Below are positions 33,701-44,926 of a stretch of DNA of 64,000 nt, piece by piece. The translations under genes and the position numbers were made by a program. The stretch is from Mangifera indica (taxonomy: Eukaryota; Streptophyta; Magnoliopsida; Sapindales; Anacardiaceae). The first letter of the stretch is position 1. The number at the start of each line of letters is the position of its first letter. The notes beneath the pieces are model-generated. The model worked only from the letters and a program-made list of their open reading frames with translations, did no database searches and was not told the origin of the DNA. The stretch is from assembly GCF_011075055.1 (NCBI RefSeq), contig NC_058141.1, positions 1,302,001-1,366,000 on the forward strand. Direction: 5' to 3'.

Positions 33701-35330
33701 ACATGGGCTAGGAAACCTATACACCACTTACTCAACATCTTCTTTGCCTTTATGGCACTAATCAACATGCTTTTAACACGCCCTTCATCAAACGTAAACT
33801 GATCTCAATTTTTAAGGTTAAACCAGACCTTTTTACACTAGTAACTTCATTCCTCCTTATAAAGTCTATCCTTAAGATCATATCAAAATTTGGCATTTCA
33901 AACACTATTAGGTCCACGGGAAGTTGTTTGTTCTGAATACCTAGTATTTGTCCCATCATCATCTCGTCAATGAATACTGACCCACCATCAAGTAACTCTA
34001 TTTTAACTTTCTAGGCTACCTTAATTGGTTATACTTTTAATCTTTCTACTAAACTTCTGGCTACAAAACAATACATAACACCATAATTAATTAGTATATA
34101 GATAGGAGTATCAAGGAAAGAAATTTGGCTAGTAACTACTTTTGAGTTGGTCTCAGCTAGCCCTTGAGTAATGGTGAAGACTCTAGTAGTGGTTCTTCAA
34201 GTTAGTTGATTAACTTAAGCTAGGGCTACTAGACATGAACTAACTATGTGTCTTAGTTAATGGTATCAATAGTAAACTACCTGCCCTGTCAAGCACTTTT
34301 CCCTCTAGTGTCTGCCACACCTCTAATAGGTTTGAATCTCTAGAACTCTCTGTTTCTTGCTATTCCTCCAACATTTCTTGTTTCTTCTAGGTTAAAAGGG
34401 TCTCTCCCCCTTCTTTTGTAAGGAAAAACCTCTTTGGATTGGGGTGTTACTACTGCCCATCTGCTACAATGGCACCAGTGTTAATACTAGTATTGATGAG
34501 GGTGTTGTCTAAGTGAAAGTTTGGCCATACATTCTCTTTACAAAGACCTATACCCTCAATGCCTTACTCAAGGTCTTATTGTATGTTTAGGGAAGTTGTG
34601 CTCTAGTAATGACATCTCAGGCTATTGTTGGATCAAACTCGTAGACAAATTTCTCCATTCACCCCCTCTTAGCATGGGATATCTCTAGGGCATACCTTAC
34701 TAGATGATTGAACTTAGTGGCGTACTCTTTCATTATGTTTGTGCCTTGAGTTAAAGTGAGAAACTCATAGGCTCTATTATAGGTAACATTTTCTCTTCTG
34801 TACTCTACCTCAAATCTCCTCCTGAGCTTAGACTAGGATATTTTCGAGATCTAGGTCATCTTTTTGACCAAGTTCTACAAAGTCCTAGCATTGGATTTAA
34901 AGAAGTAGGTGGCATATCTAACCCTCTCCTAACTAGTCATATCAAATAGGGCTATAACATTTTCCACTGGCTTTAGCCATTTCTTTATTGTAATTGGATC
35001 CTTAAAACCATCAAATTTCTAAGGCCGGTGCATGTTAGGTAAGTTGAAGATAGATATAACTAAGTCTTGGCTAATATTATCATTGGTGTTATTGTGGGTG
35101 CCAATGTCACCTTTACTGATCCTTGTGCCTATGTCAGCGGTACCTGTATTGACTCGCTACCCTAAGTTGGAACACCTCATTGCTCTTTAAACATTTTTGT
35201 AAAGATATTTCTAGCATCTTGGGCATTTAGAACTCGATGGCAGCCAAAGCTACTACCCCCTCACTTTGGCTCCTCTAGTTTTCAGTTTGCATATTCTTGG
35301 TATTTGCTAAAGTTCTCCTTATTTTCCTAA
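30790..35330 (-). pseudogene. gag-pol of the gypsy element, pseudogene
   Basis: Read on the - strand from high to low coordinates: a gag block around 34850-35040 (KFDGF..DP, KKWLKPVE, VRYATY-like); protease-like region 33750-33970; reverse transcriptase 32890-33480 with the FIDDILVYS active-site box at 33075-33109; RNase H 32400-32700 ([10 protein letters not shown]); integrase about 31230-32100 (HPRG, KCLTC, MDRLTK); then a GKLAPRYI post-integrase block and chromodomain-like tail (FKVLWRNHKVEKATWE) to about 30790. Many in-frame stops occur, several exactly where family members have Trp or Gln (31969-31974, 31912-31917, 33320-33322). Nothing here can encode a working polyprotein. Confidence 0.88.
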
Positions 35331-35490
35331 AAAACCCACAATATCAATCCCATAATAAACTCAACAAGTATAAATAAATGTACTCATAGTGATTGGCCAT
35401 GAGTGCAGTCAGCGTGGCGTGAGGGGCTTACATTCTTGTTTATTAGACTATCTAGTTATTTTCAAAAACATCCTTTTGGTTCTGAAAATC

Positions 35491-35504
35491 ATGCTTTGAT
35501 ACCA
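35491..35504 (-). other. Primer-binding site (initiator Met tRNA)
   Basis: TGGTATCAAAGCAT on the - strand, three bases inside the 5' LTR. It differs by one base from the usual TGGTATCAGAGC complement of initiator tRNA-Met. Confidence 0.88.
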
Positions 35505-37690
35505 ACTTATAACACCTCTCTTTAAAAGTACTACCCTCCAAAAGGCAATGTCACTAAATCAACTATTTCAATGCATGCATTCAATTCAAAACAAGTAATA
35601 AATTCATTTAACATTGAATAAAACGTCATTTATTGAAACATTATAAAATTATCAAAATACCTTCAATGAAAAACTATCTCAAAAGTGTTAAAAGATGTCA
35701 ATTATAAACTGAAAACACAAGGTATGTAGTATGATACATTAACTAATAGATAAAACTAAAAAACTAAAAATTTGAGAATAACTTTAAGATACCAAAAAGG
35801 CCCTCAAAGTTCTATGCCCTTTGACTATCACTTGTTCCACAGCTATCACAATCACCTATACTTGTATACACAAAAACAAGGGGAATGAATGATAAAAATA
35901 TTTAGCAAGTAAGAGACTCAACTGACATGTTTCTTGATCTTCTCAAAATGCCCTCAATCTCAATCCTTATAACTCTCTCATCCGAAGTTGACATCAAACT
36001 CTGCATAGGATGATTATGGGTCTTCAATATCATCTTTGTGCTCATGCTATATTATAGAGACTAACTAGGCTAAATGTCATAACTCTTGGATCAAACTATG
36101 TCTCATTCGATCATTAAGAAACCATTCCCCAATATTCCTATCTAGCATGACTCTACTAAATTTAGTGGAATTGTCTGATTCTGAAAATTGTATTATACTT
36201 CTATACTAGGTTGATCAATTTGGATTAAACATAAGAATTTGACACCTTGGTCATGTGAGTTGTCTTTTGCTTCCTAACAATAACTATATAGTAACAGGGT
36301 TCTATTGTGAGCAAGTACTCTACTGTAGGTTGGTGTTCTACTGCAAACTTGACCTATTGCAAGTAGTGTTGGAAAGGTGTACTCACGATGCCCCCTCATA
36401 AAGATCCTAAGATATCTAGCATGCATGCATCATGAGCCCTAACTTGTTTTGGCTCATTTTCGCTTTCATCTAAATTATATCTCATGCCACTATATATCTT
36501 AACTCTTAGGCACATAAGATATTATTGCATACTCAAAAGATCTATACTATCACTTAGGACGACCCTTAAGTTCTTTAGCCTAGTCCCTTTTTTCTTTTCT
36601 TCTTTCTATTTGATATTTATAGGCGTGTGGATACTTACACACGAAGTTGTGTCTAATTCTTTATCATACACTGCTAACTCTTGTGGCTTCTCCTTATGTG
36701 TTACTATTCACAAACACACATGCATATTTCTCCCACTAACACAATTGTGTATCCTTCAGTTAACTATTGTATTTTTCTTTTCTAAACTCATCTCAACCAT
36801 GCCTTTTCGTAAAGGTAGTTTGGTCAATTCACTTTATATCTAGTCATCTTAGGATTACTCACGGGGTGTTTATGTACCTTATTTGACCACTAATTGGTCA
36901 ATGGTGTTTGACGAATGCTAGAGCACTAAGAAACTTGATTTGAAATCTAAAGCTAACACACATAAAAGTGTATCCCATACCACATGATCGTGTGGAGAAC
37001 ATAGACAACAAGTTAGAATGAACTAAATTTGATCTCTACGCTTGATCTTAAATATTCACAGGTACCCTAATCAATATTCATAAATATAATGCAATTAACG
37101 CATCACAAATTGCTTAATCTCATACTTTAATCAACCTATTCAAATTGGATCCTATTCAACAATTTCTTTGGCAACTACACATAAACACATCTTCCCTTGG
37201 TAATTTTTTCATATCTAATCGCATTCTCATGATTTAAACATGCATAACATACCTTAATCTTGCTAAGAATAAAACTATCATCACAACAACACTGCTAATG
37301 TAACACATGCACGTAAATAATGCCATCAATATCTTATCATAGCCCTCAATTCATTATATATGAATATCAAATGATTACTACTTTTTTTAGATTCATAATT
37401 ATCACAACCTCTACATGATTTCATATTTATATGCATTAGCATTCGAAGAATGACAAAAAGAATTTGCCTACTTACGTTGATCCTTCAAAGAACAAGTGCA
37501 CAAGCAAGCCTCCTTCTCCCTTGAATATCTCTCTCCACACTACTAGAAATTGGTTGCCAGAACCTATATACTAAAATCAAAACGTCAAACTCTTTCACTC
37601 TCTAAATTTTTAGGGTTTTTAGGCAACTAAGGATTATGAAATCATCATCCCAAAATCACAACGATGTGTCTTATATAAACTGATTCTACG

Positions 37691-40502
37691 TAGTACTGGC
37701 CACAGGCCAGTTTGGCCCATGAATCGGACTAGAACCAGCTCGTTGAAAACCAAAATTAGAATAAATCTGAACCAAAATTGGAATGCAATTCTAATGGTTT
37801 GGTTCTAGTTTTGATTTTTTTAAACTGTCAAATTGTCGATTCAAAAATTCATGAATTGGTTTTTTTTATTTTCTAAATTAAAAAACTTTATTTGCAAGGG
37901 ACCCCTTGCAAATGTTTAAAACTTTGCAGGGGATGGTCCTATACATTTTTGCAACAATATAGCTGTTAGGCTTAGGCTTGATTTTTTTTAAATTTTTTTA
38001 TTTTTTAATATAAAATTTTACTTATAAATATTACTCAATCTTTCAACTCTCTCATTTGTCATTCTCTCAATTCTTAATACTCAATCTTTCGATCAAATTA
38101 TCTCAAATTTAATTAAAATTTTTCTTTCTTTTTATTAATTTCAATTTTAATTTCTATAATTTAATTATTATTATCTTTTTATTATACAATTTCATAATTA
38201 ATTATATAATTTATCTCTATAATTATGTTTATTTATTATCTATTATTATTATTTTTCTCATTATCTTTCATAATTAATTATATAATTTATTTTATTCATT
38301 ATCAAAAAATGAAAGCAATGAAAATTTTTTAGGTAATAGAAGATTCGGTCAATATTCATCAATATTTGATGTGGATGAAAATCAATTTGTGGAAGATTTT
38401 TCAATATAAGAAAGTGGAAGTCAATATATGGAGGTGGGGCTACAACAACAACAACAATAAGATAGTAATGTTGAAGTTGCTTGCAATTATTATAAACAAA
38501 TTTATAAATTCAAGCAAGAAGATGGAAATCAGACATTCAAAAGGTACTTGGAGTCGAAGCATTTGAAAAAAATTAGACAAAATCAAGGCCAAACACAAAT
38601 AACCGAGTATGGTTCTGCATATAAATCTCTATTTATTTATAGTGGTAATAAAAATAAAGAATAATTTGCAAAAATGGTAGCAATAGATCACTTAGCATTT
38701 AGTTTTAGTAAAAATTTAGATTTTAATAATTATTGTAAAACTGTATTAAATCCTGCACATAAAACTATTCATAGGAACACATTAAGATGATCCTTATTAG
38801 GTTTATATAAAAAAACAAAAAAAGAATTAATTCATTTATTTACAAACTTAAATGGACATGTATCTATATGTAGTGATATTTGGAATTACCAGTGACAAAT
38901 TCACTCTTATATAGGTATAACTTGTCATTAGATAGATAATAAATTTCAATTATAAAAAAAAAATTAGCATTTAGAGTATTTGATGACCAACATATAACTA
39001 ATAATATTTATAGAATAATTAAAGAAATATTAGAAGAATATAGATTAGTTTTTAAAATTTTTCAATTTCATTTGATAATGCAACTGCAAATACAACCTTA
39101 ATTATCAATTTAATAAAAATTTGCAAGCCGAATTTAGGTCGTAGATTTTTTCATTTTAGATGTATATGTCATGTGTTAAATTTATGTGTACAAGATGGTT
39201 TAAGATATCTTAATAATTATATTAATACAATAAAAATAACAATTTCATTTTTATGGACACATCCCCAAACAATGAAAGAATTGGATAAATTTTATAAAAT
39301 ACATAATAGAATACCAAAACAATTTCTTAAAGATATGTCAACTCGTTGGAATTCAATATGTGAATTACTTTATAGGGAATTATTATGCACATTTATTTTA
39401 CAAAATATGTCACAAGCTACACTATATCTCCAACATTGGAATATTGATAAAACAATTTTAGATATTTTAAGAAATTTTAATAATGGAACTTATACTTTAA
39501 GTAGGGTTTATTATCTCATTTCTCATTTGTTTTTAAATGAAACCCTTAATATTATTGGGGTTTTACAAGATGCCAAAAAAAATGTTAATTTAAAAGAAGC
39601 TTTTTTTTTAATGAAAATAAAATGGTTAAATTACTATAAAAAGATTCCAAAAATTTTTCTTGTTGCTTTTTTTTTTTTATCCTAGGTTTAAATTAGATGG
39701 TGTTATAAGTTATTTAACATTATATTATGAATGCATACGGTTAGATGATGAGGATGAAATTAATATTCTATAGGTAAAGACTTTTGAGTTTGGTGATAGC
39801 AATATAGGTAAAGACTTTCCAATTCTAGAATGGTGGAATTGACATACATCAACATTTTCAACATTAGCAACTATTGTTAAACAAGTCCTAGTAGCACTGA
39901 CATCAACTGTCATAGTGGAACAAACTTTTAGCCAGGGGGTAGTATATTGGACGAGAGACGATCAAGTTTGGCTTCCAAATCTATTGAAGTCCAAGTATGT
40001 GTGGACAATTGGATAAGAGTCGAATTACGCCAACAAGATATAAAAGTGGACTTCAATGAAAAACTCTTTGATTTAACTACGGATAGTTCGATAACAGAAA
40101 CCAATAGTCAAGAAAGCAGAGGTGAATGATAAGGTAAGAGGGTACCATCGGCTATCAGGCATACAAAGGTAAGAGAACTACGTAGGCTTTGATTCTTTTA
40201 AACCCCAAGAGGATACGTAAGAAGCTTAATTGAAAATTAAGTCCAAGCGTTTTTTTAATTTTTAATTATTATAATTATTAATTAAAAAAATAAATCGGGG
40301 TCATGAATTAAAACTAGTGGTTCAATATTAATTTTAAATCGGGGCCATGAATCATAATCATCAGTTTTGAACCTATTACAAACTTTTTTGTAATGGTTCC
40401 GATTTAAGGTTCTTATTTTTTTTAGCCGTAAACTGATGGTTCTGAATCAAAATCTACTATTTCAAATTGAAACCATCGATTCATAAACTGTGGTCAGGGT
40501 TA
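37691..40502 (+). mobile_element. hAT element nested in the gypsy LTR (2812 bp)
   Basis: Inverted ends TAGTACTGGCCACAG / CTGTGGTCAGGGTTA and a perfect 8-bp target duplication ATTCTACG (37683-37690, 40503-40510). The other LTR shows the uninterrupted sequence near 30500, which confirms the boundaries. It carries a transposase relic on the + strand. Its ends match the short element at 5011-5980. Confidence 0.94.
38340..40129 (+). pseudogene. hAT transposase (RICESLEEPER-like), pseudogene
   Basis: A BED-like finger region at about 38470-38600 has CNYYKQ...TFKRYLESKH, where the second Cys of the pair reads Tyr. The central transposase part is open at 39173-39685 (170 codons), with LNLCVQDGL, then STRWNSI and LKEAFFLMKIKW. 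The C-terminal dimerisation region (about 39840-40129) has STVIVEQTFS followed by a frameshift at a G5 run (39936-39940) and then MDERRSSLASKSIEVQVC in another frame. Further stops (such as at 38790 and 38895) divide the rest. No functional enzyme is expected, although the element is the likely type from which 5011-5980 was derived. Confidence 0.85.
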
Positions 40503-40727
40503 ATTCTACGATCCAGACACAGATGTGTATCGAGGCACATGGGTGTGTCACTTAAATTTTGAAGTTCACACAGAATCAACTTATCTAACTAATGTGGTAA
40601 TGACACATAGCCATCGCCTCTGCACACATGATCGTGTGCCACCCAACAATCACACTTTGACCTTTAAATCATATCAGCTCATGTAAAAAGACTATTTTAA
40701 CCCTAAGACATACATATAGGTATTACA

Positions 40728-41040
40728 GACAGAGATGGTGGAAAGGTCAATTGATGAGTGGAATGAAGTGGTCGTAAAAAAATAATGACTAGAAAAAATC
40801 AAACCCGAGGGGAATATACAACTTTTCAAATTTTGGATATAAGAAAATTGTTAGTTTTTAAACTAAGGGAAAAAATGAGATAAAATTTAGTTTTTTTAAA
40901 ATTTTTTGTTAAATGACGATTTCACCTTTAACCCTGACAAAAAATTTTAATAGAATCGTAGGTATTTGGGTTTTTGAAATCCTGTGAGTGGGAGTTTAGG
41001 AATACACAAAACTTTGGGTAGGAATAAGTCTTTTGGTCTG
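40728..41040. mobile_element. MULE-like foldback MITE, one end only
   Basis: Resembles the right half of 7011-7799 (AACTTTTCAAATTTTGG, AAATTGTTAGTTTTTAAAC) and ends ACTTTGGGTAGGAATAAGTC / TTTTGGTC. The other end is missing. The gypsy element borders it directly. Confidence 0.6.
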
Positions 41041-41159
41041 TTGTAAGTTACATTTACATGAACAAAGTATAATGGACCAAATTTGCATATGTTATAAAAT
41101 AACGAGTTAAAATTAAGATATATATGAATACTTAATTGGGTCATATTATTTGAATCCAT

Positions 41160-41590
41160 AGGGTAAGGTTGGACCTTAACTGAGTAGACTTGGTTTCGAA
41201 AGCTAGTTCGGTTCAATTCAATTTAGTTTGGATTCATTTAGGTAAAACTTGAGTCAGAAAGGTAACTCTTCTCTAAAACCAAGTTAAACTCAAGTATAGG
41301 GAGTTTAACTTGGTTTGGCTTGCGAGTCAAGTGATGGTTCAACTCGATCCTAGCTTAAGTCATGGCTCGATTTGAGTCATATCAAACAATTATCAAAACA
41401 ACTTTATTTTGCCTATTACTAGGTAAAACAACTTTGTTTGTCAATAAATCATGAACTCGAGTTGAGCTTTGAACTTTGAACTTAGGAACCAAACCAAACT
41501 CATGTTATCTTTAACTTTGACTCAATGAACTCACACCAAACTCTAGTCACCACATTTTTATTCGAGCCAAACTCAAGTCAAGGACATGGT
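41160..41590. mobile_element. TTGAGT-type MITE, core subfamily A
   Basis: Begins AGGGTAAGGTTGGACCTTAAC. The core at 41393-41450 is CAAAACAACTTTATTTTGCC / GGTAAAACAACTTTGTTTG. The right end is unclear. Confidence 0.6.
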
Positions 41591-41780
41591 AGTCAAATCA
41601 TGTATTGTGTCGTGTATCAAAAACTTAATTTTTCAAATCATGTATCAAGTATTGTATTGTATGATATAGTTTTTAAAAAATAAATTAACAAAATAAAAAT
41701 AAAAAATCTAATTGACACGTCATTATTTTAGAAAATATCACAAACACTCTTAAAATTTTAAGATTTTTCATATAAACTAT
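41590..41780. repeat. GATACAATA-type repeat, inverse orientation
   Basis: Counterpart of 20520-20720 in reverse complement (TATTGTATTGTATGATATAG and TTAACAAAATAAAAATAAAA). Confidence 0.5.
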
Positions 41781-42430
41781 AAACTCCATAGGTATGCTCA
41801 AGGGTATATCCATCTTTTGTCCTAGTAAATGTGTAATTGTAATGAAATAATTAATATGTATAAAATAGTGGACACACAACTGTGTAGGGAGGCCACACGC
41901 CCGTGTGTAGTAAAAAGGGCAAATTTGCCTTTTCTCGTTTACTGTTTGAGTTTTGGCTAAGTTTGGTTGATCCACACACCCAGCTATGACGGTCTACACA
42001 CCATGTGTGGTTAATGTATTTGAATATTATATAAGAATGTGTTTTGTGGGGATTTCAGAATGTGGCTTTAATGCGTAACGACATATACATTTGTGTGTCT
42101 TAAGTACACACCTGTGTATCACTATCTAGAGTGAAAATAAAAAAAAAAATTGCATTCGCATTTGGTTGAGGATTCTCATCATTTTTGTTCCATAGAAAAG
42201 AGAGAGAAAAGAAAGGTTTTAAGAGTTTGGAGACTTGGGAGAGTGAAGGATCATCGTTGAAAGCCATCTACATTGCATGAAGATAACCAATCACTGGAGA
42301 AAGGTAAATAGGCCAATCTTTCTTCTAATGATTGAAATTGCTACCTTGTAATGGGATGGTTAGTTCAGTATGTATTGAGTATATCTTTATCCTATTAGAT
42401 ATTTTGTGGATTGATTATCATGAGTTAATG
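41781..42430. other. Intergenic, nothing recognised
   Basis: Contains CACACGCCCGTGTG (41892-41905, partly palindromic) and ACACCATGTGTGG words. No gene recognised. Confidence 0.3.

Positions 42431-42433
<3 letters not shown>

Positions 42434-42507
<74 letters not shown>
42434..42507. repeat. Compound microsatellite (AT)n-(GT)n
   Basis: AT run to about 42463, short TATG units, then GT run 42471-42507. Confidence 0.97.
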
Positions 42508-42799
42508 TAATTACATGTTATGGGATGATGATTTTGTTTGATTAGGTCATGTTTATGTATATGGTTAGAGATGTATGGGCGTTTGGTATTGTATTGGCTG
42601 GAAAACTAATAAGAAATTAACGATAAAGGAAGGATGATGATATTGAATGCTTGTTAGTCATGGTTATGTTGTTTGAAAAGGGCTGGAATTGAGTTCATAC
42701 GATCTTGTGTGCTCTGTTGCAAATTTTATTCATTTTGATGCTATAATATTTGAGAATTTGGGACTTGCGTTGGTAAGTCCCAACAATGATTTTTTTTTA

Positions 42800-43673
42800 G
42801 GGTAATTAATTAAAATAAGCAAAATTTTAAGCGTTTATACGTTTTTAAGCCACCCTAGAAAGGTTTTACCAAAATAAGCAAACCGTATTTTTTTTATCCT
42901 TTTTACCCTTATGTTGAAAAACCAAATAAAAATATTTTTTCTGAGAATGTGCGTCGGTTTATGTTGGTTACGATGGTGGCTAGGGATTTTACACTGAAAC
43001 CCTAAATATGTCAAATTATGTTTTTGAATATTTCGAACGCTTAAAATGATGTACTTTCGATGTTAATGGATGTCTGGAAGTGTAGCCGTTGAGAGATAAA
43101 AGCGCGCAAATTTACAGTGTCACGCAAACTGCGCAAATTTACAGTGCCGCGCAAATCACGTAAACACTGTTTATACCGCGCAAACACCGTTCACATCGCG
43201 CAAACACGTTCACATCGCGCAAAAGTAGATATCATAGTCTGTGAACAGTATTTTTGTGCGATTTTGCAAGCGGTTTGCTCGACTTGCGCAGTTTGTGTGA
43301 TACTGTTCACAGTTTGCGTGACACTGTTCATTTTTTGCGTGACACTGTTTACTTTTTGCGCTTTTGTCTCTCAACGGCTACACTTCCAGACATCCATTAA
43401 TATCGAAACTACATCATTTTAAGCGTTCAAGACATTCAAAAACATCCATATACATAATTCGACATATTTAGGGTTTCACTGTAAAATCCCTAGCTACCAT
43501 CGTAACCGCCATAAACCGACGCACATTCTCAGAAAAAATATTTTTACTTGGTTTTTCAACATAAGGGTAAAAAGGGTAAAAAAAATACGGTTTGCTTATT
43601 TTGATAAAACTTTTCTAGAGTGGCCTAAAAACGTATAAACGCTTTAAATTTTGCTTATTTTAATTAATTACCC
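42800..43673. mobile_element. Long-TIR foldback element, copy 1 (874 bp)
   Basis: Ends GGGTAATTAATTAAAATAAGC and GCTTATTTTAATTAATTACCC. The inverted arms extend more than 300 bp each. Flanks are a perfect 9-bp duplication TTTTTTTTA (42791-42799, 43674-43682). The centre is filled with GCGCAAA / TTTGCGC words and CACTGT / ACAGTG. It has no transposase. The 9-bp duplication and long arms suggest a Mutator-like origin. Confidence 0.93.
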
Positions 43674-43682
43674 TTTTTTTTA

Positions 43683-44917
43683 ATTGATTTTTTATGCTAA
43701 TTGGGTCAAACCTAGCTTTTTTCTTTTTGGCTAAGCAAAAAGAATATAAAAACAAAACCACAACCAATAGGGTTAAAAAACAACCTAAGCTCATCTAGGA
43801 TGATTGGACAACCAGGACTAACAAGGGCTAAACTCACTTAGAACCAGCACTCACTTCTCTTGTTACTATCAGAGTGAAAATATTGATAAGCCTCAAGAGA
43901 GTGGGAGGGAAAAAACACCAAAGAATACAAAAAAGGATGCCCTTGTAGCCCAAACTATACAAGTAAAAGTTATGATACAATTGAAAGAATCAATCAAAAA
44001 ACTATAGAGCGTAACTTTTATGTACTGCCTAAAGAAGTTATGCACCATGATTTCAAAAGGATAACTAAGGAGGCAGAAAAACAGTAGTTTTCCAACAATG
44101 AAATAGAGAAGCTGTAGCAAAACCTCCAAGGCAGAGAGGTCACAGAAGCAGTGAACAGCAGTCTATTTTTCCAGGGGAGATTTTCAACAACAGCGTTGCT
44201 AGAGTAGACATAAGCCGCCTTCTTGATCTTCCTGGAGACTGAATTTCGTGAAAGCAGCTTGAAGACAAAGAGCAGTAGATTACTCTTCAAAAAACTTGCA
44301 AAATCTATTGCATAACTTCCAACAGTTCTATTTATAAGTAGATAAAATACAAGAGGTGGAATTGGCACGACAGAACATCTTCCAGAATGCAGAGCTAACC
44401 TAATCGGGTAGTTTGACTGGTCCAATTCAATATAACTCTAAAAACAATTTTCAAACGAATCAAAATTGTTTTGATTTGTAGATAACGGTTTAACAAGTTA
44501 AATTGATAGGTCTAATCTGATTTTTAAAATCATGGTTTGAATTTGTTGATCGGTTTTCATCCTCTCAAACCTTATTGAATAATTATTTTTAATGAGTAAA
44601 ACTATCATATACTATATTAGGTTTTGGACCCTATCAAATGTCTAATAAGCTCTGAAAATAATGTTAATGTCATCTACTCAAATTATAACCCATAAAGTAT
44701 GTTGGAATATCTTTAATGAATACATTAAACTTATCTATAAACTTATATTAAATTATTTATTTATCCGTTTTTATTATATTAAGTTATAATTAATGAAACC
44801 TATCTTTAAAAAAAAAAAAAAAAAACTTTACCTAGGGAAATGGATAAAATAATCAAATGCTACAGAAGCGGTAAAAGGCTGAAAGAAATGAAGGAAAATA
44901 AAAAGAAAAGCCAGAGG
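43683..44917. other. Region with LTR-like features on the - strand
   Basis: On the - strand, TTATAAATAG (about 44328-44337) is followed by T-rich, unstructured text with a 135-codon open frame (44018-44425) that has no recognisable domain and repeated hydrophobic runs. TATA plus such a leader could be a solo LTR of a copia element, but I could not define its ends. A poly-A/T run lies at 44807-44824. Confidence 0.3.
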
Positions 44918-44926
44918 GATGAAAAA

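Larger units (their letters stand above)
28446..40727 (-). mobile_element. Ty3/gypsy chromovirus (Tekay/Del-like), decayed
   Basis: Complete but dead LTR retrotransposon on the - strand: 3' LTR 28446-30742, internal region to 35507, 5' LTR 35508-40727 (interrupted by a hAT element). Gag, protease, reverse transcriptase, RNase H, integrase and a chromodomain-like tail are recognisable in that order. The initiator-Met tRNA primer site, the order of domains, the chromodomain tail and LTRs of about 2.3 kb suit the Tekay/Del clade. The five bases next to the LTRs are GAAGG and GACAG, so no clean target duplication remains. LTR divergence is visible throughout, so the insertion is old. Confidence 0.88.
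35508..40727 (-). repeat. 5' LTR of the gypsy element, split by a hAT insertion
   Basis: Begins TATAACAC and ends GGTATTACA on +. Without the insert and one target duplication it is about 2.4 kb, like the other LTR. The insertion lies near the LTR end that faces the outside of the retroelement. Confidence 0.88.

Noticed and set aside
38366..38566. Short frame MMWMKINLWK... as a separate gene
   Set aside because: It is a shifted reading of the hAT transposase N-terminal region.
28441..40732. Five-base target duplication for the gypsy element
   Set aside because: The flanks GAAGG and GACAG do not match well enough. Mutation or rearrangement cannot be told apart.
44018..44425. 135-codon open frame as a membrane-protein gene
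   Set aside because: Hydrophobic text follows from T-rich DNA. The region has LTR-like features and no start context or domain.
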